Of a DNA stretch of 64,000 bases, positions 47,557 through 57,568 are shown piece after piece. Position 1 is the first letter of the stretch. Each line of letters starts with the position of its first letter. Made by a program: the position numbers and the translations under genes. The notes under the pieces were generated by a model. That model saw only the letters and a program-made list of their open reading frames with translations. It had not been told where the DNA came from and did no database searches. The DNA comes from an uncultured beta proteobacterium (lineage in GTDB: Bacteria; Pseudomonadota; Gammaproteobacteria; Burkholderiales; Burkholderiaceae), in assembly GCA_903821995.1 (NCBI GenBank), contig CAIJNI010000086.1, positions 1 to 64,000 of the forward strand. Direction: 5' to 3'.

Positions 47557-48921
47557 TTACTCAGTTGCAGTTGCTGGTTCTGTCATTGGGACAAACTTTC
47601 CAACTAGCCACACTAGAATAAGAACCGGCAAACCAATAACTGCCGTCGAGATAAAGAATGCTTGATAGCCGTAATGATCAACATATACTCCTGAAAAACC
47701 GGCCATCCATTTAGGAATAAGTAACATCATTGAACTAAATAATGCATATTGTGTGGCCGAATAAGTAATATTTGTTAAAGAAGATAGGTAGGCAATAAAA
47801 GCAGCAGAAGCTATACCTGAACTGAGATTATCTGCAGAGATCACAAAAATTAGTCCATGCAAATCATGCCCACGGCCACCTAACCAAGCAAATAATAAGT
47901 TACTTGTCGCAGACATGACCGCCCCAATCATGAGTATCTTTAAGACGCCGTAACGCAGGGTTAGTCCACCTCCAACAAAAGCACCTAGCAATGTCATTAT
48001 GACGCCAAATACTTTGGTCACAGCTGCAACCTCATCTTTGGTGTAACCCATATCAACGTAAAATGGATTGGCCATAATACCCATGACAACATCACTAATC
48101 CGGTATACAGCAATTAGAGCTAATATTAAAAAGGCTTGATAGTGATAACGCTGGATAAAGTCTTTGAATGGATATAGAAAGACTTCTTGTAGCCAAATGT
48201 CTGGTCGTCGTCGTTGTCTTATAACAGATATCTGCTGAGACTCTTTAGAGAGCAATACGGTCAAAACACCTATCCCCATAGAGCAAGCCATACACACGTA
48301 TGCAAATTGCCAACCATGCGAATCATATGGGGTATTAATATTTTCGGTTCGAGCTGCAATCCATAATACGCCAGCTCCTGCCCAGATCATTGCTAAACGA
48401 TATCCCGTTTGGTAAGCAGCAGCTAGGGCACCTTGTTCTTTCGTTTGTGCTGATTCGATTCTGAAAGCATCTAAAGCAATATCTTGTGTCGCCGATCCAA
48501 ATGCCACGAATAATGCGCATAAAACAATGGCTCTCATTGAAGTTGCTGGATCAAATCGTGACATACCTAGGAGCCCAACAATCACGATCATTTGAGCCAC
48601 TAATAACCAAGCTCTTCTCCTACCAAAGGTCTTTGTAAGAATAGGAATCGGAACTTGATCAATGAATGGCGCCCACAACCACTTAAATCCGTAAATGAGT
48701 CCCACCCAAGATAAAAAACCAATGGTAGATCGATCAATCCCTGCTTCCCTGAGCCAAAATCCTAGGGTTCCCAAAACCAGTAGCAGTGGTAATCCAGCTG
48801 AAAATCCCAAAAAAAGCATACGTAGCGTAGTCCACTTCGAGTACAACTGAACTATTTCTAATACGCTATCGGAAAATTTTTTCTTCGGTACGGCGCCTGT
48901 TACTCCCAACGGATTATTCAT
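47557..48921 (-). CDS. ampG: AmpG-like muropeptide MFS transporter
   Basis: Major facilitator of 454 residues from the ATG at 48921, which overlaps the metW stop (ATGA). About twelve to fourteen transmembrane segments. The family stretch MLFLGFSAGLPLLLVLGTLGFW, then FGRRRAWL and ATQDIALDAFRIE are typical of AmpG, which imports anhydro-muropeptides for recycling. A muropeptide importer is consistent with the lytic transglycosylase also present in this window. Confidence 0.9.
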   Translation of the reverse strand: MNNPLGVTGAVPKKKFSDSVLEIVQLYSKWTTLRMLFLGFSAGLPLLLVLGTLGFWLREAGIDRSTIGFLSWVGLIYGFKWLWAPFIDQVPIPILTKTFGRRRAWLLVAQMIVIVGLLGMSRFDPATSMRAIVLCALFVAFGSATQDIALDAFRIESAQTKEQGALAAAYQTGYRLAMIWAGAGVLWIAARTENINTPYDSHGWQFAYVCMACSMGIGVLTVLLSKESQQISVIRQRRRPDIWLQEVFLYPFKDFIQRYHYQAFLILALIAVYRISDVVMGIMANPFYVDMGYTKDEVAAVTKVFGVIMTLLGAFVGGGLTLRYGVLKILMIGAVMSATSNLLFAWLGGRGHDLHGLIFVISADNLSSGIASAAFIAYLSSLTNITYSATQYALFSSMMLLIPKWMAGFSGVYVDHYGYQAFFISTAVIGLPVLILVWLVGKFVPMTEPATATE

Positions 48922-49511
48922 TGAGAAGCACAAACCCTATAAATCGCTAGGCTACCAAATATATTTTTACCCCACTTGATTTCTTTACCTTCGTGCAGAA
49001 CAACTCGACCAAGAATATTCAATCCAATTTGACTAGCAAGGGCTTCAAAATCAGCAATCGTTAATACCCTTACATTTGGGGTGTTATACCAGTCAAAAGG
49101 AAGAGACTTAGAAACAGGCATACGTCCACACAGCACCGATAAGCGATGGGACCAATGAGCAAAGTTAGGAAAGGAAACGACACATTGCTTTCCAACACGC
49201 ACAATCTCTCCTAAAATCGCCTCTGTTTCATGAATGGTTTGCAGTGTTTGAGATAACACTACCGTATCAAAGCTACGGTCTTTAAAGAGTGCCAGTCCCC
49301 CTTCAAGATCTTGCTGAATTACATTGATACCTTTCTGAATACATGCTTGTACGCTTGTATCAGATATTTCTACCCCATAAGCCTGCACAGGTTTAATCGA
49401 TTGAACATATTCCAAAAATTCGCCATCGCCACAACCAAGATCAAGTAAGGAGGTATTTGGATCAATCCATCGGGCAATAGCCGAGAAATCTGAACGAATG
49501 ATCTGTTTCAT
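48918..49511 (-). CDS. metW: Methionine biosynthesis protein MetW
   Basis: Methyltransferase-fold protein of 197 residues that associates with MetX. The SAM-like motif is [14 protein letters not shown], then [11 protein letters not shown] and [11 protein letters not shown]. It overlaps metX and ampG by ATGA on both sides. MetW has been reported to support MetX activity in proteobacteria. Confidence 0.95.
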   Translation of the reverse strand: MKQIIRSDFSAIARWIDPNTSLLDLGCGDGEFLEYVQSIKPVQAYGVEISDTSVQACIQKGINVIQQDLEGGLALFKDRSFDTVVLSQTLQTIHETEAILGEIVRVGKQCVVSFPNFAHWSHRLSVLCGRMPVSKSLPFDWYNTPNVRVLTIADFEALASQIGLNILGRVVLHEGKEIKWGKNIFGSLAIYRVCASQ

Positions 49512-50650
49512 ATTCGTTCTATATCCCTGAGGATGCCGTCCATATAGGATCTGACAACTCCGTGGTATCTCATATCGTCTAATAAAAACGCATCATGCCC
49601 ATGAGGCGCATCAATCTCCGCATAGCTTACTGGGTGTTTGTTATCTAATAATGCTTTGACAATTTCTCGACTTCGCTCTGGAGCAAATCGCCAATCAGTT
49701 GAAAAACTGACCACCAAAAATTTAGCTAATATTTTTTCGAAAGCTTTCGATAAATCACCGCCGCAGCTTTTGGCCGGATCAAAGTAATCTAACGCACGAG
49801 TAATGAGTAGATAAGTATTGGCATCAAAATAATCCGCAAATTTATCACCCTGGTACCTTAAATAACTTTCTACTTCAAACTCAGTTTCAAAACTATATAA
49901 GTAATCTTTAGACAAGCCAGTTGCGCGGCGTAATTCCCGTCCAAACTTTTCTGCCATATCATCGTCAGACAAATAAGTAATATGCCCAACCATTCTTGCA
50001 ACGCGAAGTCCCCGCCTTGGAATTACATTGAACTCATAAAAGTCACCCTTATGAAAATCAGGGTCGCTCATAATGGCATTTCGAGCTACTTCATTAAATG
50101 CGATATTTTGTGCGGAAAGATTTGCCGATGAAGCTATAACTATGCAATTCAAGACTCGCTCTGGAAATAATAATCCCCAGGCAATGCTTTGCATACCGCC
50201 TAAACTCCCGCCCATTACAGCTGCAAAGGCGTTAATTCCAAAACGATCCGCAACTCTAGCTTGAGTCCTTACCCAATCTTCAACTGTAACTACAGGAAAG
50301 GTACTGCCATAGGGTTTGTTGGTTTCGGGGTTAATGCTCATTGGTCCTGTCGAACCAAAGCAAGAGCCTAAGTTATTTATTCCAATAACAAAAAATTGGT
50401 TCGTATCAACCGGTTTTCCCGGCCCCACCATATTGTCCCACCAACCAATATCTTCAGAATCGGGAGAAACTCCAGCGACATGATGGGAGGCATTAAGTGC
50501 ATGGCAAATTAAAATTGCATTTGATTTACTTGCATTTAACTCGCCGTAGGTTTCTACTAATAGCTGATAGTGAGAAAGAGATTTCCCACTGCTCAGAGAC
50601 AAAGGTTCAGTAAATTCGAAAGATTGTGTCTTTGTGTTGAGGAGTGTCAT
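49508..50650 (-). CDS. metX: Homoserine O-acyltransferase
   Basis: First committed step of methionine synthesis, 380 residues, alpha/beta hydrolase fold. Nucleophile elbow GGSLGGMQ, then the acidic residue and [13 protein letters not shown] with the catalytic His. Whether acetyl- or succinyl-CoA is used cannot be told from sequence alone; metW-linked MetX enzymes of proteobacteria are often succinyl-specific. It overlaps slmA and metW by ATGA. Confidence 0.95.
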   Translation of the reverse strand: MTLLNTKTQSFEFTEPLSLSSGKSLSHYQLLVETYGELNASKSNAILICHALNASHHVAGVSPDSEDIGWWDNMVGPGKPVDTNQFFVIGINNLGSCFGSTGPMSINPETNKPYGSTFPVVTVEDWVRTQARVADRFGINAFAAVMGGSLGGMQSIAWGLLFPERVLNCIVIASSANLSAQNIAFNEVARNAIMSDPDFHKGDFYEFNVIPRRGLRVARMVGHITYLSDDDMAEKFGRELRRATGLSKDYLYSFETEFEVESYLRYQGDKFADYFDANTYLLITRALDYFDPAKSCGGDLSKAFEKILAKFLVVSFSTDWRFAPERSREIVKALLDNKHPVSYAEIDAPHGHDAFLLDDMRYHGVVRSYMDGILRDIERI

Positions 50651-51297
50651 GCAGACAATAGAATATTCATGGATACAGCAGAATTCTCAAGAGGTGACTT
50701 TGTAAACCCGCTCCTCGCAAAACGATGCCAACGTCCCACAACATATGCCATCATTAAACCTGAGCGCTGGCTCACATCTTCAGACGTCCAATTTATATTT
50801 TGCTGTGTTTGCATAATTCTAAATGACTGTTTCAGTGAAGCTTCAACGCGCTCTAAAACTTGATTAATTCTTTCTTGCAAGCGCGCATCTTCTTGAAATA
50901 ATGAATCTCCAAGAAGCACCCGGGTCATTCCAGGATTGCGTTCAGAAAAAGCGAGCAACATCGTTGCTATCTCATTAATTTGGGATCTACCCATCTCTTC
51001 TTTAGCTACAATTTGATTGATTAACCCAAATATTGTTTGCTCAATAAATACAATTAGCCCGTCAAACATTTGAGCCTTACTCGCAAAGTGGCGGTATAAA
51101 GCAGCCTCAGAAACTTGAATTTTGGCGGCAAGGGCTGCTGTTGTAACTCTCTCTCCTTGTGGCTTCTCTAGCATCTCAGCCAAAGCCTGAAGGATTTGGA
51201 TTCGTCTCTCTCCAGGTTTTGGTCGCTTACGGCCCGCCTTCAGGTCTTCAGTTGCAGAAGCGTCGCTCTGTTTAATTGGTTGTTCGTTAAATGTCAT
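50647..51297 (-). CDS. slmA: Nucleoid occlusion factor SlmA (TetR family)
   Basis: DNA-binding protein of 216 residues with an N-terminal TetR helix-turn-helix ([23 protein letters not shown]) and a C-terminal ligand/dimer domain. The region [15 protein letters not shown] is typical of SlmA, which binds sites along the chromosome and blocks FtsZ. It is co-transcribed with argB upstream and metX downstream, as in many Burkholderiales. Confidence 0.9.
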   Translation of the reverse strand: MTFNEQPIKQSDASATEDLKAGRKRPKPGERRIQILQALAEMLEKPQGERVTTAALAAKIQVSEAALYRHFASKAQMFDGLIVFIEQTIFGLINQIVAKEEMGRSQINEIATMLLAFSERNPGMTRVLLGDSLFQEDARLQERINQVLERVEASLKQSFRIMQTQQNINWTSEDVSQRSGLMMAYVVGRWHRFARSGFTKSPLENSAVSMNILLSA

Positions 51298-51302
51298 AAG
51301 AT

Positions 51303-52205
51303 TTAATGCGACCTAATCATTGTTCCAAAAGCCTGCTCTGTAAGAATCTCTAATAATAGTGAGTGCTCAATTCTGCCATCAATGATGTGAACAGAACTCA
51401 CTCCACTTCTTGCCGCATCTAATGCAGATGATATCTTTGGAAGCATACCACCAGATATGGTGCCATCTGCAAATAAAGCATCTATTTCTTTAGCGGACAA
51501 ATTAGTAAGCAACTCCCCATCTCGATTCATCACACCTGGAATATTAGTCATCATGACTAACTTTTCTGCATGAAGAATTTCAGCCATTTTCCCAGCAACT
51601 AGGTCAGCATTAATGTTGTATGCGCGACCATCTTCTCCAAATCCAATTGGAGAAATCACTGGAATAAAAGCATCGTCTTGCAATGCTTTTACAACAGCTG
51701 GGTTAATTGAACTAATCTCCCCCACAAAGCCAATATCAATCTTTTTTGTTGGATCTTCTTTATCAGTCATCCACAATTTTCGAGCTTTTATAAGCCCTCC
51801 ATCTTTTCCAGTTAAACCTACGGCTTGACCGCCGAACTGATTAATCATCATCACAATATCTTGTTGAACCTCACCGCCTAAGACCCATTCAACCACTTCC
51901 ATCGTCTCATCATCAGTTACTCGCATTCCTTGAATAAAAGTCCCTGATTTGCCAACCTTCTTTAATGCCTCATCAATTTGTGGGCCACCACCATGAACCA
52001 CCACCGGATTCATGCCGACTAATTTTAATAAAATGACATCACGAGCAAAGCCCTCTTTGAGGCGCTCCTCAGTCATTGCGTTGCCCCCATATTTAATGAC
52101 AATAGTTTTGCCATGATATTGCCGAATGTAAGGCAACGCTTCAGCCAAGATTTCTGCTTTTAACGTTGGTGCAATATCTCCGAGGGTCAGTGCTTTTAGA
52201 TCCAT
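51303..52205 (-). CDS. argB: Acetylglutamate kinase
   Basis: Second step of arginine synthesis, 300 residues. Amino-acid-kinase motif KYGGNAM, then [11 protein letters not shown] and [21 protein letters not shown]. It is the first gene of an argB-slmA-metX-metW-ampG run with gaps of five bases or overlaps. Divergent from the small secreted-protein gene. Confidence 0.96.
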   Translation of the reverse strand: MDLKALTLGDIAPTLKAEILAEALPYIRQYHGKTIVIKYGGNAMTEERLKEGFARDVILLKLVGMNPVVVHGGGPQIDEALKKVGKSGTFIQGMRVTDDETMEVVEWVLGGEVQQDIVMMINQFGGQAVGLTGKDGGLIKARKLWMTDKEDPTKKIDIGFVGEISSINPAVVKALQDDAFIPVISPIGFGEDGRAYNINADLVAGKMAEILHAEKLVMMTNIPGVMNRDGELLTNLSAKEIDALFADGTISGGMLPKISSALDAARSGVSSVHIIDGRIEHSLLLEILTEQAFGTMIRSH

Positions 52206-52307
52206 GATTTATTTATAAAGGTAATACACTACATGATAAGAGAAGTACAAGATGATTCATAAAAAAACTATTTTCCGATGTTACCTAATATACACTTCAA
52301 TTAGAAC

Positions 52308-52318
52308 GAAATTATTTC
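52308..52318. promoter_or_regulatory. Possible operator in the argB / TonB-locus gap
   Basis: The 11-base palindrome GAAATTATTTC lies 43 bases before the small secreted-protein gene. It resembles metal-regulator half-site pairs (Zur/Fur style) in shape but matches no consensus exactly. A TATATATAG stretch at 52341-52349 may be a -10 region. Confidence 0.25.
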
Positions 52319-52361
52319 ATATTTAGTGTTAAATTACCTATATATATAGTTTTTGAAACCT

Positions 52362-52727
52362 ATGCACAGCGCAAACAAAGCTTTTTTTAAAGTCATCCTT
52401 TTAATTTTTGCCATGTTCTTGTTGCAGATGAACGGGTTTAACCATGCCATCACACATGCTAACTATAACAATAATGCCAGCTTAAGTAATTTTACTGGCA
52501 CCAATTCTGAGAATAACCCAAAGTACTTAGCTAAAGAAGCTATCCTAAATAACCATCATTGTGTAGCCTTTGATGGGGTCAGTTTAGCAATTGGCTTTGT
52601 TTCTCTGATCTTAGATCTGCCTCAAAGCGTAGATTCATACTCTAAAGCCACCTATTTATCGATTTTTAATTTACATTGCTTTTCTTTTCAATGCTTTATT
52701 GCAAGAGCTCCTCCTTTTCTCCATTGA
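52362..52727 (+). CDS. Small secreted protein before TonB receptor
   Basis: Protein of 121 residues from the ATG at 52362. It has an N-terminal hydrophobic segment (about 10-25, FFKVILLIFAMFLLQM), conserved-looking NHHCVAFDGVSLA around residue 60 and a C-terminal FIARAPPFLH. The His/Cys pattern and the RAPP ending resemble the small proteins of DUF2946 type found before TonB receptors and metal efflux genes. The function is unknown. A hairpin separates it from the receptor. Confidence 0.65.
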   Translation: MHSANKAFFKVILLIFAMFLLQMNGFNHAITHANYNNNASLSNFTGTNSENNPKYLAKEAILNNHHCVAFDGVSLAIGFVSLILDLPQSVDSYSKATYLSIFNLHCFSFQCFIARAPPFLH

Positions 52728-52737
52728 AATCTTAAAA

Positions 52738-52770
52738 AGAGACCTCCTTGTGGAGGCTTCTGATTTTTTC
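52738..52770 (+). terminator. Hairpin plus T-run between small ORF and TonB receptor
   Basis: CCTCC-TTGT-GGAGG (52743-52756), extended by further pairs to AGA/TCT, followed by TGATTTTTTC. It has the form of an intrinsic terminator or attenuator, inside the 56-base gap before the TonB receptor start. The GGAGG arm would also be a perfect Shine-Dalgarno if unpaired. Confidence 0.6.
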
Positions 52771-52783
52771 TTGGAGATACAAA

Positions 52784-54793
52784 TTGAATTTATTAAAGCA
52801 TCGGTTTTTATTGATTGTTTTACTAGCAAACCCAGCGGTGACTCCTTGCGGTTTTTCAGAGGAAGTTTTACCCGACTTAGTCATTGAAGGTGAGTCAACT
52901 AAATCTTCCATTACAGGTCCGTCACTATCTGGCAACGCTCTATTTTATAAAGCGGGCTCAACTCTAGGGGACTCTCTATCCAACGAACTAGGAATGAGCT
53001 CTTCTGCTTTTGGGGCCTCCGCTAATCGACCTATCATTCGAGGGATGTCAGGTTCAAGGGCCCCCATTCTTGAAAATGGATTATCTTCTGGAGATGTCTC
53101 ATCGATCTCAAATGACCACGCCGTAACAAGTGATCCTCTTTTTACTCAGAAATTAGAGATTCTGAGGGGCTCTGAAGCACTCCGGTTCGCTTCTGGTTCG
53201 CCCAATGGCCTTATTAATATCACGAATGCTCGTATTCCTGAACAGGCTATTTCAACCCCAGAGGCACAATTCGTTAGTGAATATGGAAGTAATAACCAGA
53301 GCTATACCTTAGGTTTGATGACTGAGCAGTCTATTGGTAAATGGGCACTTCACTTAGATGCCAGTCATCGTGATGCGAATAATTACACCCTGCCCAGTGG
53401 AGTTCACTTACCATTTTCATTTGGAAGCAATTCAGATATGGGTTTTGGAGCCAGTTTCCAACGTTCTAATGGCTATACTGGATTTTCAATTGGACAATAC
53501 AGCAATTACTATGGCATACCAAGCATCAATGGCTCTAAGATTGATCTGACTCAAAATCGCTATGAGCTAAAAGATTTTGAAAGAAATCCTATGAATGGCA
53601 TCGAGAAAATAGAAACAAAATTGGGCTATACCAATTATCACCACACCGAAATATCTCCATCAAATATTCCACAATCCATCTTTAATAATAGCTCCTTTGA
53701 CGCGCGAATTGAACTTTTCCATGAGCCATTTTATGGGTGGAAAGGGTCTTACGGACTACAACTATCTAGCGGCACATTTGCCGCATTTGATTTAACAAAT
53801 CCCATATTTTCATCGGCCGTTATCCCAGAAACAAAAAGTAATTCCATTGCAACTTTCATTAGCGAAAGTAAATCTATCCAAGAGGTTGATATCCAACTCG
53901 GCGGCCGCCTTGAAAAAATAGTGCGGTCACCTAATTCTTCCATCCCTTATACAGACTCTCCTAATTTCATAACCCCATCTAATTCATTCGCACCAAGCGC
54001 CCCGTTAGTCGCAGGTTCTCAATTCAGCTTATTTTCTGTATCGTCAAGTGCATTTTGGAATTACACGCCCTCGTACGCTCTTGGCCTAAGCTATTCGATC
54101 ACTAGTCGCGCACCTTCAATTGATGAACTTTACTCCTATGGAAACCATGACGCCACTGGAACGTTTGATGTTGGTAATAGCCAATTAAGTCCAGAAACCT
54201 CTTATCAATTTGAGCTGGGCTGGAAAAAGACTAGGGGCTCAATGAGGAGTCAAGTCAATATTTTCCAAAGTACCGTCTCAAATTATATTTATGCGCTCTA
54301 TACCGGGGCTAGTGACACTTTTACAAATTATCCCGTGAGACAATTTTTACAATCGAATGCAACTATTCGTGGTGCTGAAGGTGAACTTTCATATCACCCT
54401 GAAAGCTCAAATTGGTCTGGTAGAATTTTTGCGGACGGTTCAGGAGGCAACTTAAGCTCAGGGGGTAATTTACCCTTACAACCGGCTATTCGTGTGGGTT
54501 CAAGCGTTAATTTTATCCGTGGTCCTTGGGAAAGCACCTTAACCTGGGTTCATGCCATGGGCCAAAATCGGTTAGCTTCTTTTGAGACTTACCCAACTCC
54601 AGCATATGACCGTTTAGATTTTAGGTTTGCTTATTTTCTAAACCCGATCGGCAGCTTTAAACCTAGGGTGTACTTTAAGGCAAATAACCTTCTTAACCAA
54701 GAAATTCGTTATTCAACTACAGTCGAGGATTTAAGAATCAACGCCCCTTTACCAGGAAGAAGCTTCATTCTCGGCTTAAGGGTTGATTATTAA
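52784..54793 (+). CDS. TonB-dependent outer-membrane receptor
   Basis: Outer-membrane beta-barrel of 669 residues. The start is taken as TTG at 52784, 7 bases after GGAG and at the right place for the signal peptide (LLKHRFLLIVLLANPAVT). The plug domain follows (IIRGMSGSRAPILENGL, KLEILRGSEALRFASG), then a barrel rich in Ser/Asn/Tyr ending in RSFILGLRVDY. The substrate is unclear; no His-rich loop is seen, but the location by a zinc-type GTPase and a one-Cys DksA raises the chance of a metal. Confidence 0.88.
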   Translation: MNLLKHRFLLIVLLANPAVTPCGFSEEVLPDLVIEGESTKSSITGPSLSGNALFYKAGSTLGDSLSNELGMSSSAFGASANRPIIRGMSGSRAPILENGLSSGDVSSISNDHAVTSDPLFTQKLEILRGSEALRFASGSPNGLINITNARIPEQAISTPEAQFVSEYGSNNQSYTLGLMTEQSIGKWALHLDASHRDANNYTLPSGVHLPFSFGSNSDMGFGASFQRSNGYTGFSIGQYSNYYGIPSINGSKIDLTQNRYELKDFERNPMNGIEKIETKLGYTNYHHTEISPSNIPQSIFNNSSFDARIELFHEPFYGWKGSYGLQLSSGTFAAFDLTNPIFSSAVIPETKSNSIATFISESKSIQEVDIQLGGRLEKIVRSPNSSIPYTDSPNFITPSNSFAPSAPLVAGSQFSLFSVSSSAFWNYTPSYALGLSYSITSRAPSIDELYSYGNHDATGTFDVGNSQLSPETSYQFELGWKKTRGSMRSQVNIFQSTVSNYIYALYTGASDTFTNYPVRQFLQSNATIRGAEGELSYHPESSNWSGRIFADGSGGNLSSGGNLPLQPAIRVGSSVNFIRGPWESTLTWVHAMGQNRLASFETYPTPAYDRLDFRFAYFLNPIGSFKPRVYFKANNLLNQEIRYSTTVEDLRINAPLPGRSFILGLRVDY

Positions 54794-54812
54794 TAATAGC
54801 TATAAGCGACCT

Positions 54813-55385
54813 TTAGTCTCCAAAGAGCTTTTGACGAAGTTCTCTTCTTTCTTGCGCTTCAAGTGACAGATTGGCCGTTGGTCTAGCTAAAAGTCTAGAT
54901 ACTCCTATAGGCTCTCCAGTTTCTTCACACCATCCATAGTCGCCGGAATCGATGCGTGAAATTGCTTGTTCTACCTTCTTCAACAACTTGCGCTCACGAT
55001 CGCGGGTTCGCAACTCTAATGCATGCTCTTCTTCTATTGTCGCGCGGTCTGCAGGATCTGGAACTAACACGTTTTCCCGTAAATGTTCAGTGGTCTCACT
55101 TGCATTTTTAAGAAGGTCGTCTTTTAATTTTTGAAGACGCTCTCTAAAAAATTCTAATTGCGCCTGATTCATATACTCTTTATCTGACATCTTTAACAAC
55201 GCTGACTCGGAAATGACTTCTGTTACTTTTTGTTTAGACGGCATAGTTTCTTTGGTATTCTTTGTTTTGTTAGATGAAACTGTTTCAACAACAACTTCCT
55301 TTGCTGGACTTTTCTTAACAGCAGGTTTTAAGGTGGCTGATTTTGCAGATACTTTTGTGCTTGTTTTTTTTGCTGCAGCTGTCAT
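54813..55385 (-). CDS. dksA: RNA polymerase-binding factor DksA, one-cysteine form
   Basis: Transcription factor of 190 residues that enters the RNA polymerase secondary channel with ppGpp. N-terminal Lys/Ala/Ser-rich extension (about 1-60), then a coiled coil with DPADRATIEEE at its tip (DxxDxA motif). The zinc-finger region reads YGWCEETGEPIG and ARPTANLSLEAQE, so only one of the four zinc Cys remains. It therefore probably folds without zinc. Convergent with the TonB receptor; upstream of it, on the same strand, lies the COG0523 GTPase. Confidence 0.93.
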   Translation of the reverse strand: MTAAAKKTSTKVSAKSATLKPAVKKSPAKEVVVETVSSNKTKNTKETMPSKQKVTEVISESALLKMSDKEYMNQAQLEFFRERLQKLKDDLLKNASETTEHLRENVLVPDPADRATIEEEHALELRTRDRERKLLKKVEQAISRIDSGDYGWCEETGEPIGVSRLLARPTANLSLEAQERRELRQKLFGD

Positions 55386-55445
55386 TTTATTGTCCTATAT
55401 GTTGATGCTGTTTTTTTAATGTCTAATTCATCTTTATGGTAAAGA

Positions 55446-56471
55446 CTACACTAAACAGCCTTCTAGTCCCATTAATAAAGTGTCTTTTGGTAAATCAATC
55501 CCAATAAATACCATCTTGGTTTGCTTTTTCTCGTTACCCCAAGGCCCCGCCATATCGCTACCCATCATTTCATGAACTCCTTGTAAAACCACTTTACGAT
55601 TAGACCCTTTTATAAATAAAACACCCTTATATCGTAACAATTTTTGGCCAAACACTGAGAGGATGCCTCCTAAGAAATCCTCTAATTTTTTATGGTCAAA
55701 GGGTCTGTCACTTCTAAAAACACACGACTGAATTTTGTCGGTATGCCCATGATGATTGTGATGATTATGCTCATGGCCATGGTCGTGTCCACAATCTGCG
55801 TGATCATGATCTTCAGATTCTAAGAAATGTGGGTCAATCTCTAATTTTGAATTTAAATTAAATCCGTGAAGATCAAAAAACTCATCAATTAAGATTACCC
55901 CTTGTTGAATTTCCTTGATCGGCGCTTTAGGATTCATATGCATTAAACGATCTTTAAGCTTCGTAACTTCTCCGGAATCAGCCACATCGGTTTTTGTTAT
56001 GAAAATCCTATCGGCAAAGCCGACTTGGCGTTGCGCTTCTTCATGCTCGCTCAACTGAGCTGGACCATGTTTTGCGTCTACCAATGTGACTACCGCATCT
56101 AATACATAATGTTCTGCGACATCATCATCCATAAAAAATGTTTGTGCAACGGGCCCGGGGTTTGCTATGCCTGTTGTCTCAATGACAACACGGTCAAACT
56201 GAATTGTCTTAGCTTTTCTTTGCGCCCATAACTGATTAAGCGCTTCTACCAAATCCCCGCGAATTGTGCAACAAACACAACCATTACTCATTTGAACGAT
56301 TTGCTCATTGCTATCTTGAACCAATATTTCGTTATCAATGTTTTCTTCGCCAAATTCATTTTCAATCACGGCTATTTTTTTGCCATGCGGCTCATTCAAA
56401 ATGTGCTTGAGCAATGTGGTTTTGCCACTACCGAGAAATCCCGTCAATATTGTTACAGGTATTAAAGCCAT
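55446..56471 (-). CDS. COG0523 / CobW-type metal GTPase
   Basis: G3E GTPase of 341 residues. Walker A GFLGSGKTTLLKH, metal site CVCC in NGCVCCTI, TKTD base motif and a His-rich segment (about 225-245) with alternating Asp/His before the CobW C-terminal domain (from about 252). Such proteins deliver zinc or other metals and several are zinc-starvation proteins. It lies 60 bases before dksA. Confidence 0.9.
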   Translation of the reverse strand: MALIPVTILTGFLGSGKTTLLKHILNEPHGKKIAVIENEFGEENIDNEILVQDSNEQIVQMSNGCVCCTIRGDLVEALNQLWAQRKAKTIQFDRVVIETTGIANPGPVAQTFFMDDDVAEHYVLDAVVTLVDAKHGPAQLSEHEEAQRQVGFADRIFITKTDVADSGEVTKLKDRLMHMNPKAPIKEIQQGVILIDEFFDLHGFNLNSKLEIDPHFLESEDHDHADCGHDHGHEHNHHNHHGHTDKIQSCVFRSDRPFDHKKLEDFLGGILSVFGQKLLRYKGVLFIKGSNRKVVLQGVHEMMGSDMAGPWGNEKKQTKMVFIGIDLPKDTLLMGLEGCLV

Positions 56472-56566
56472 ACAACTCCTTCAGCTAACGATTTATCCTC
56501 TAGTCAATAGAATTTGTCACTTTGACTAAAGCGTGCATTTTACATGAAATAATGCCGAAAATTGCT

Positions 56567-57568
56567 TTATTTCTCTAATTTTGCCCTTGGATGGGCTAAA
56601 TCATAAGCTTGAGCAAGATGCTGGAAGTCTAAGGATGTATATATTTGGGTACTTGCAATACTAGCGTGCCCTAACATTTCTTGTACAGCCCTTAAATCAT
56701 GGGAAGACTGCAACAAATGGCTAGCAAAGCTGTGTCGCAACATGTGAGGATGGACGTGTAAAGGTAATTCTGCTCTGATAGCTAAGGCTTTTAATCTAGC
56801 CTGAACAGTTCTAGAAGAAAGTCTTTGCAAATGCTCATTAATAAACAGTGGTGAATTTTCTGCTGAGTTTAATAGCAATAATTGTTCTTTCCAAATAGAT
56901 AATGCTTCCATAGCCTTGGTTCCTATTGGAACAACTCTTCTTTTAGCCCCCTTACCAAAAACATTTACTTCTGCAACATCCCAATCAATCCAGCCTAATT
57001 CATCATCAACTTTTTTGGTCGATGGATATAGATTAATGCCTAATATTTCTGAAAGGCGAAGCCCTGAAGAGTAGAACAATTCAAGAAGTGCATGATCTCT
57101 TCTCCTATTCCACTGTGGATTTTTTATGTTTATATTCGAAGCCAACTCTTCTTTTGAGTCTTTTTCAGCCTGAGCTATCAGCACAAAGATATGTTCTACG
57201 CTCAATGCTTTTGGTAAAGCCTTTCCTTTTTTAGGAGACTTAATATCATCTAATGGGTTAACTTGAATCAGTGGACCAAGCAAACTACTTTTGCTTTGTA
57301 TTAACCATTCAAAAAAAGTCCTCCATGCTGATAGTCTTCTGGCTATAGAGCGTGGGGCCAATCCTTTTGAATGCAATCGGCTAACCCAACTTCGAGTGTG
57401 TTTAGATTGGACTTCATGTAACTTTAGGTTAAGCTCGTTCATACACTCTTCTAAAATTTTTAAATCATGAAGATATGCTTTGAGTGTATGCACTGACAAT
57501 TTACGAACACTCTGCAAATTATCAATAAATTGACTAATGGCTTCCTGAATAGATGTGTCGGAATTCAT
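56567..57568 (-). CDS. xerC: Tyrosine recombinase XerC
   Basis: Chromosome dimer-resolving recombinase of 333 residues from the ATG at 57568, which overlaps the DUF484 stop (TGATG). N-terminal SAM-like DNA-binding domain (about 1-120), then the catalytic Arg in SSGLRLSEILG, HPHMLRHSFASHLL (HxxR) and the Tyr in STQIYTSLDF. Host housekeeping, not a mobile element. Confidence 0.94.
   Translation of the reverse strand: MNSDTSIQEAISQFIDNLQSVRKLSVHTLKAYLHDLKILEECMNELNLKLHEVQSKHTRSWVSRLHSKGLAPRSIARRLSAWRTFFEWLIQSKSSLLGPLIQVNPLDDIKSPKKGKALPKALSVEHIFVLIAQAEKDSKEELASNINIKNPQWNRRRDHALLELFYSSGLRLSEILGINLYPSTKKVDDELGWIDWDVAEVNVFGKGAKRRVVPIGTKAMEALSIWKEQLLLLNSAENSPLFINEHLQRLSSRTVQARLKALAIRAELPLHVHPHMLRHSFASHLLQSSHDLRAVQEMLGHASIASTQIYTSLDFQHLAQAYDLAHPRAKLEK

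Noticed and set aside
52748..52783. TonB receptor start at TTG 52748
   Set aside because: This start lies in the loop of the terminator-like hairpin and would put 12 non-signal residues before the signal peptide; TTG 52784 has a well-placed GGAG.
56567..57568. XerC as sign of a mobile element or integron
   Set aside because: Coupled to DUF484 and of standard XerC length; no att-like repeats or cargo genes are visible nearby.
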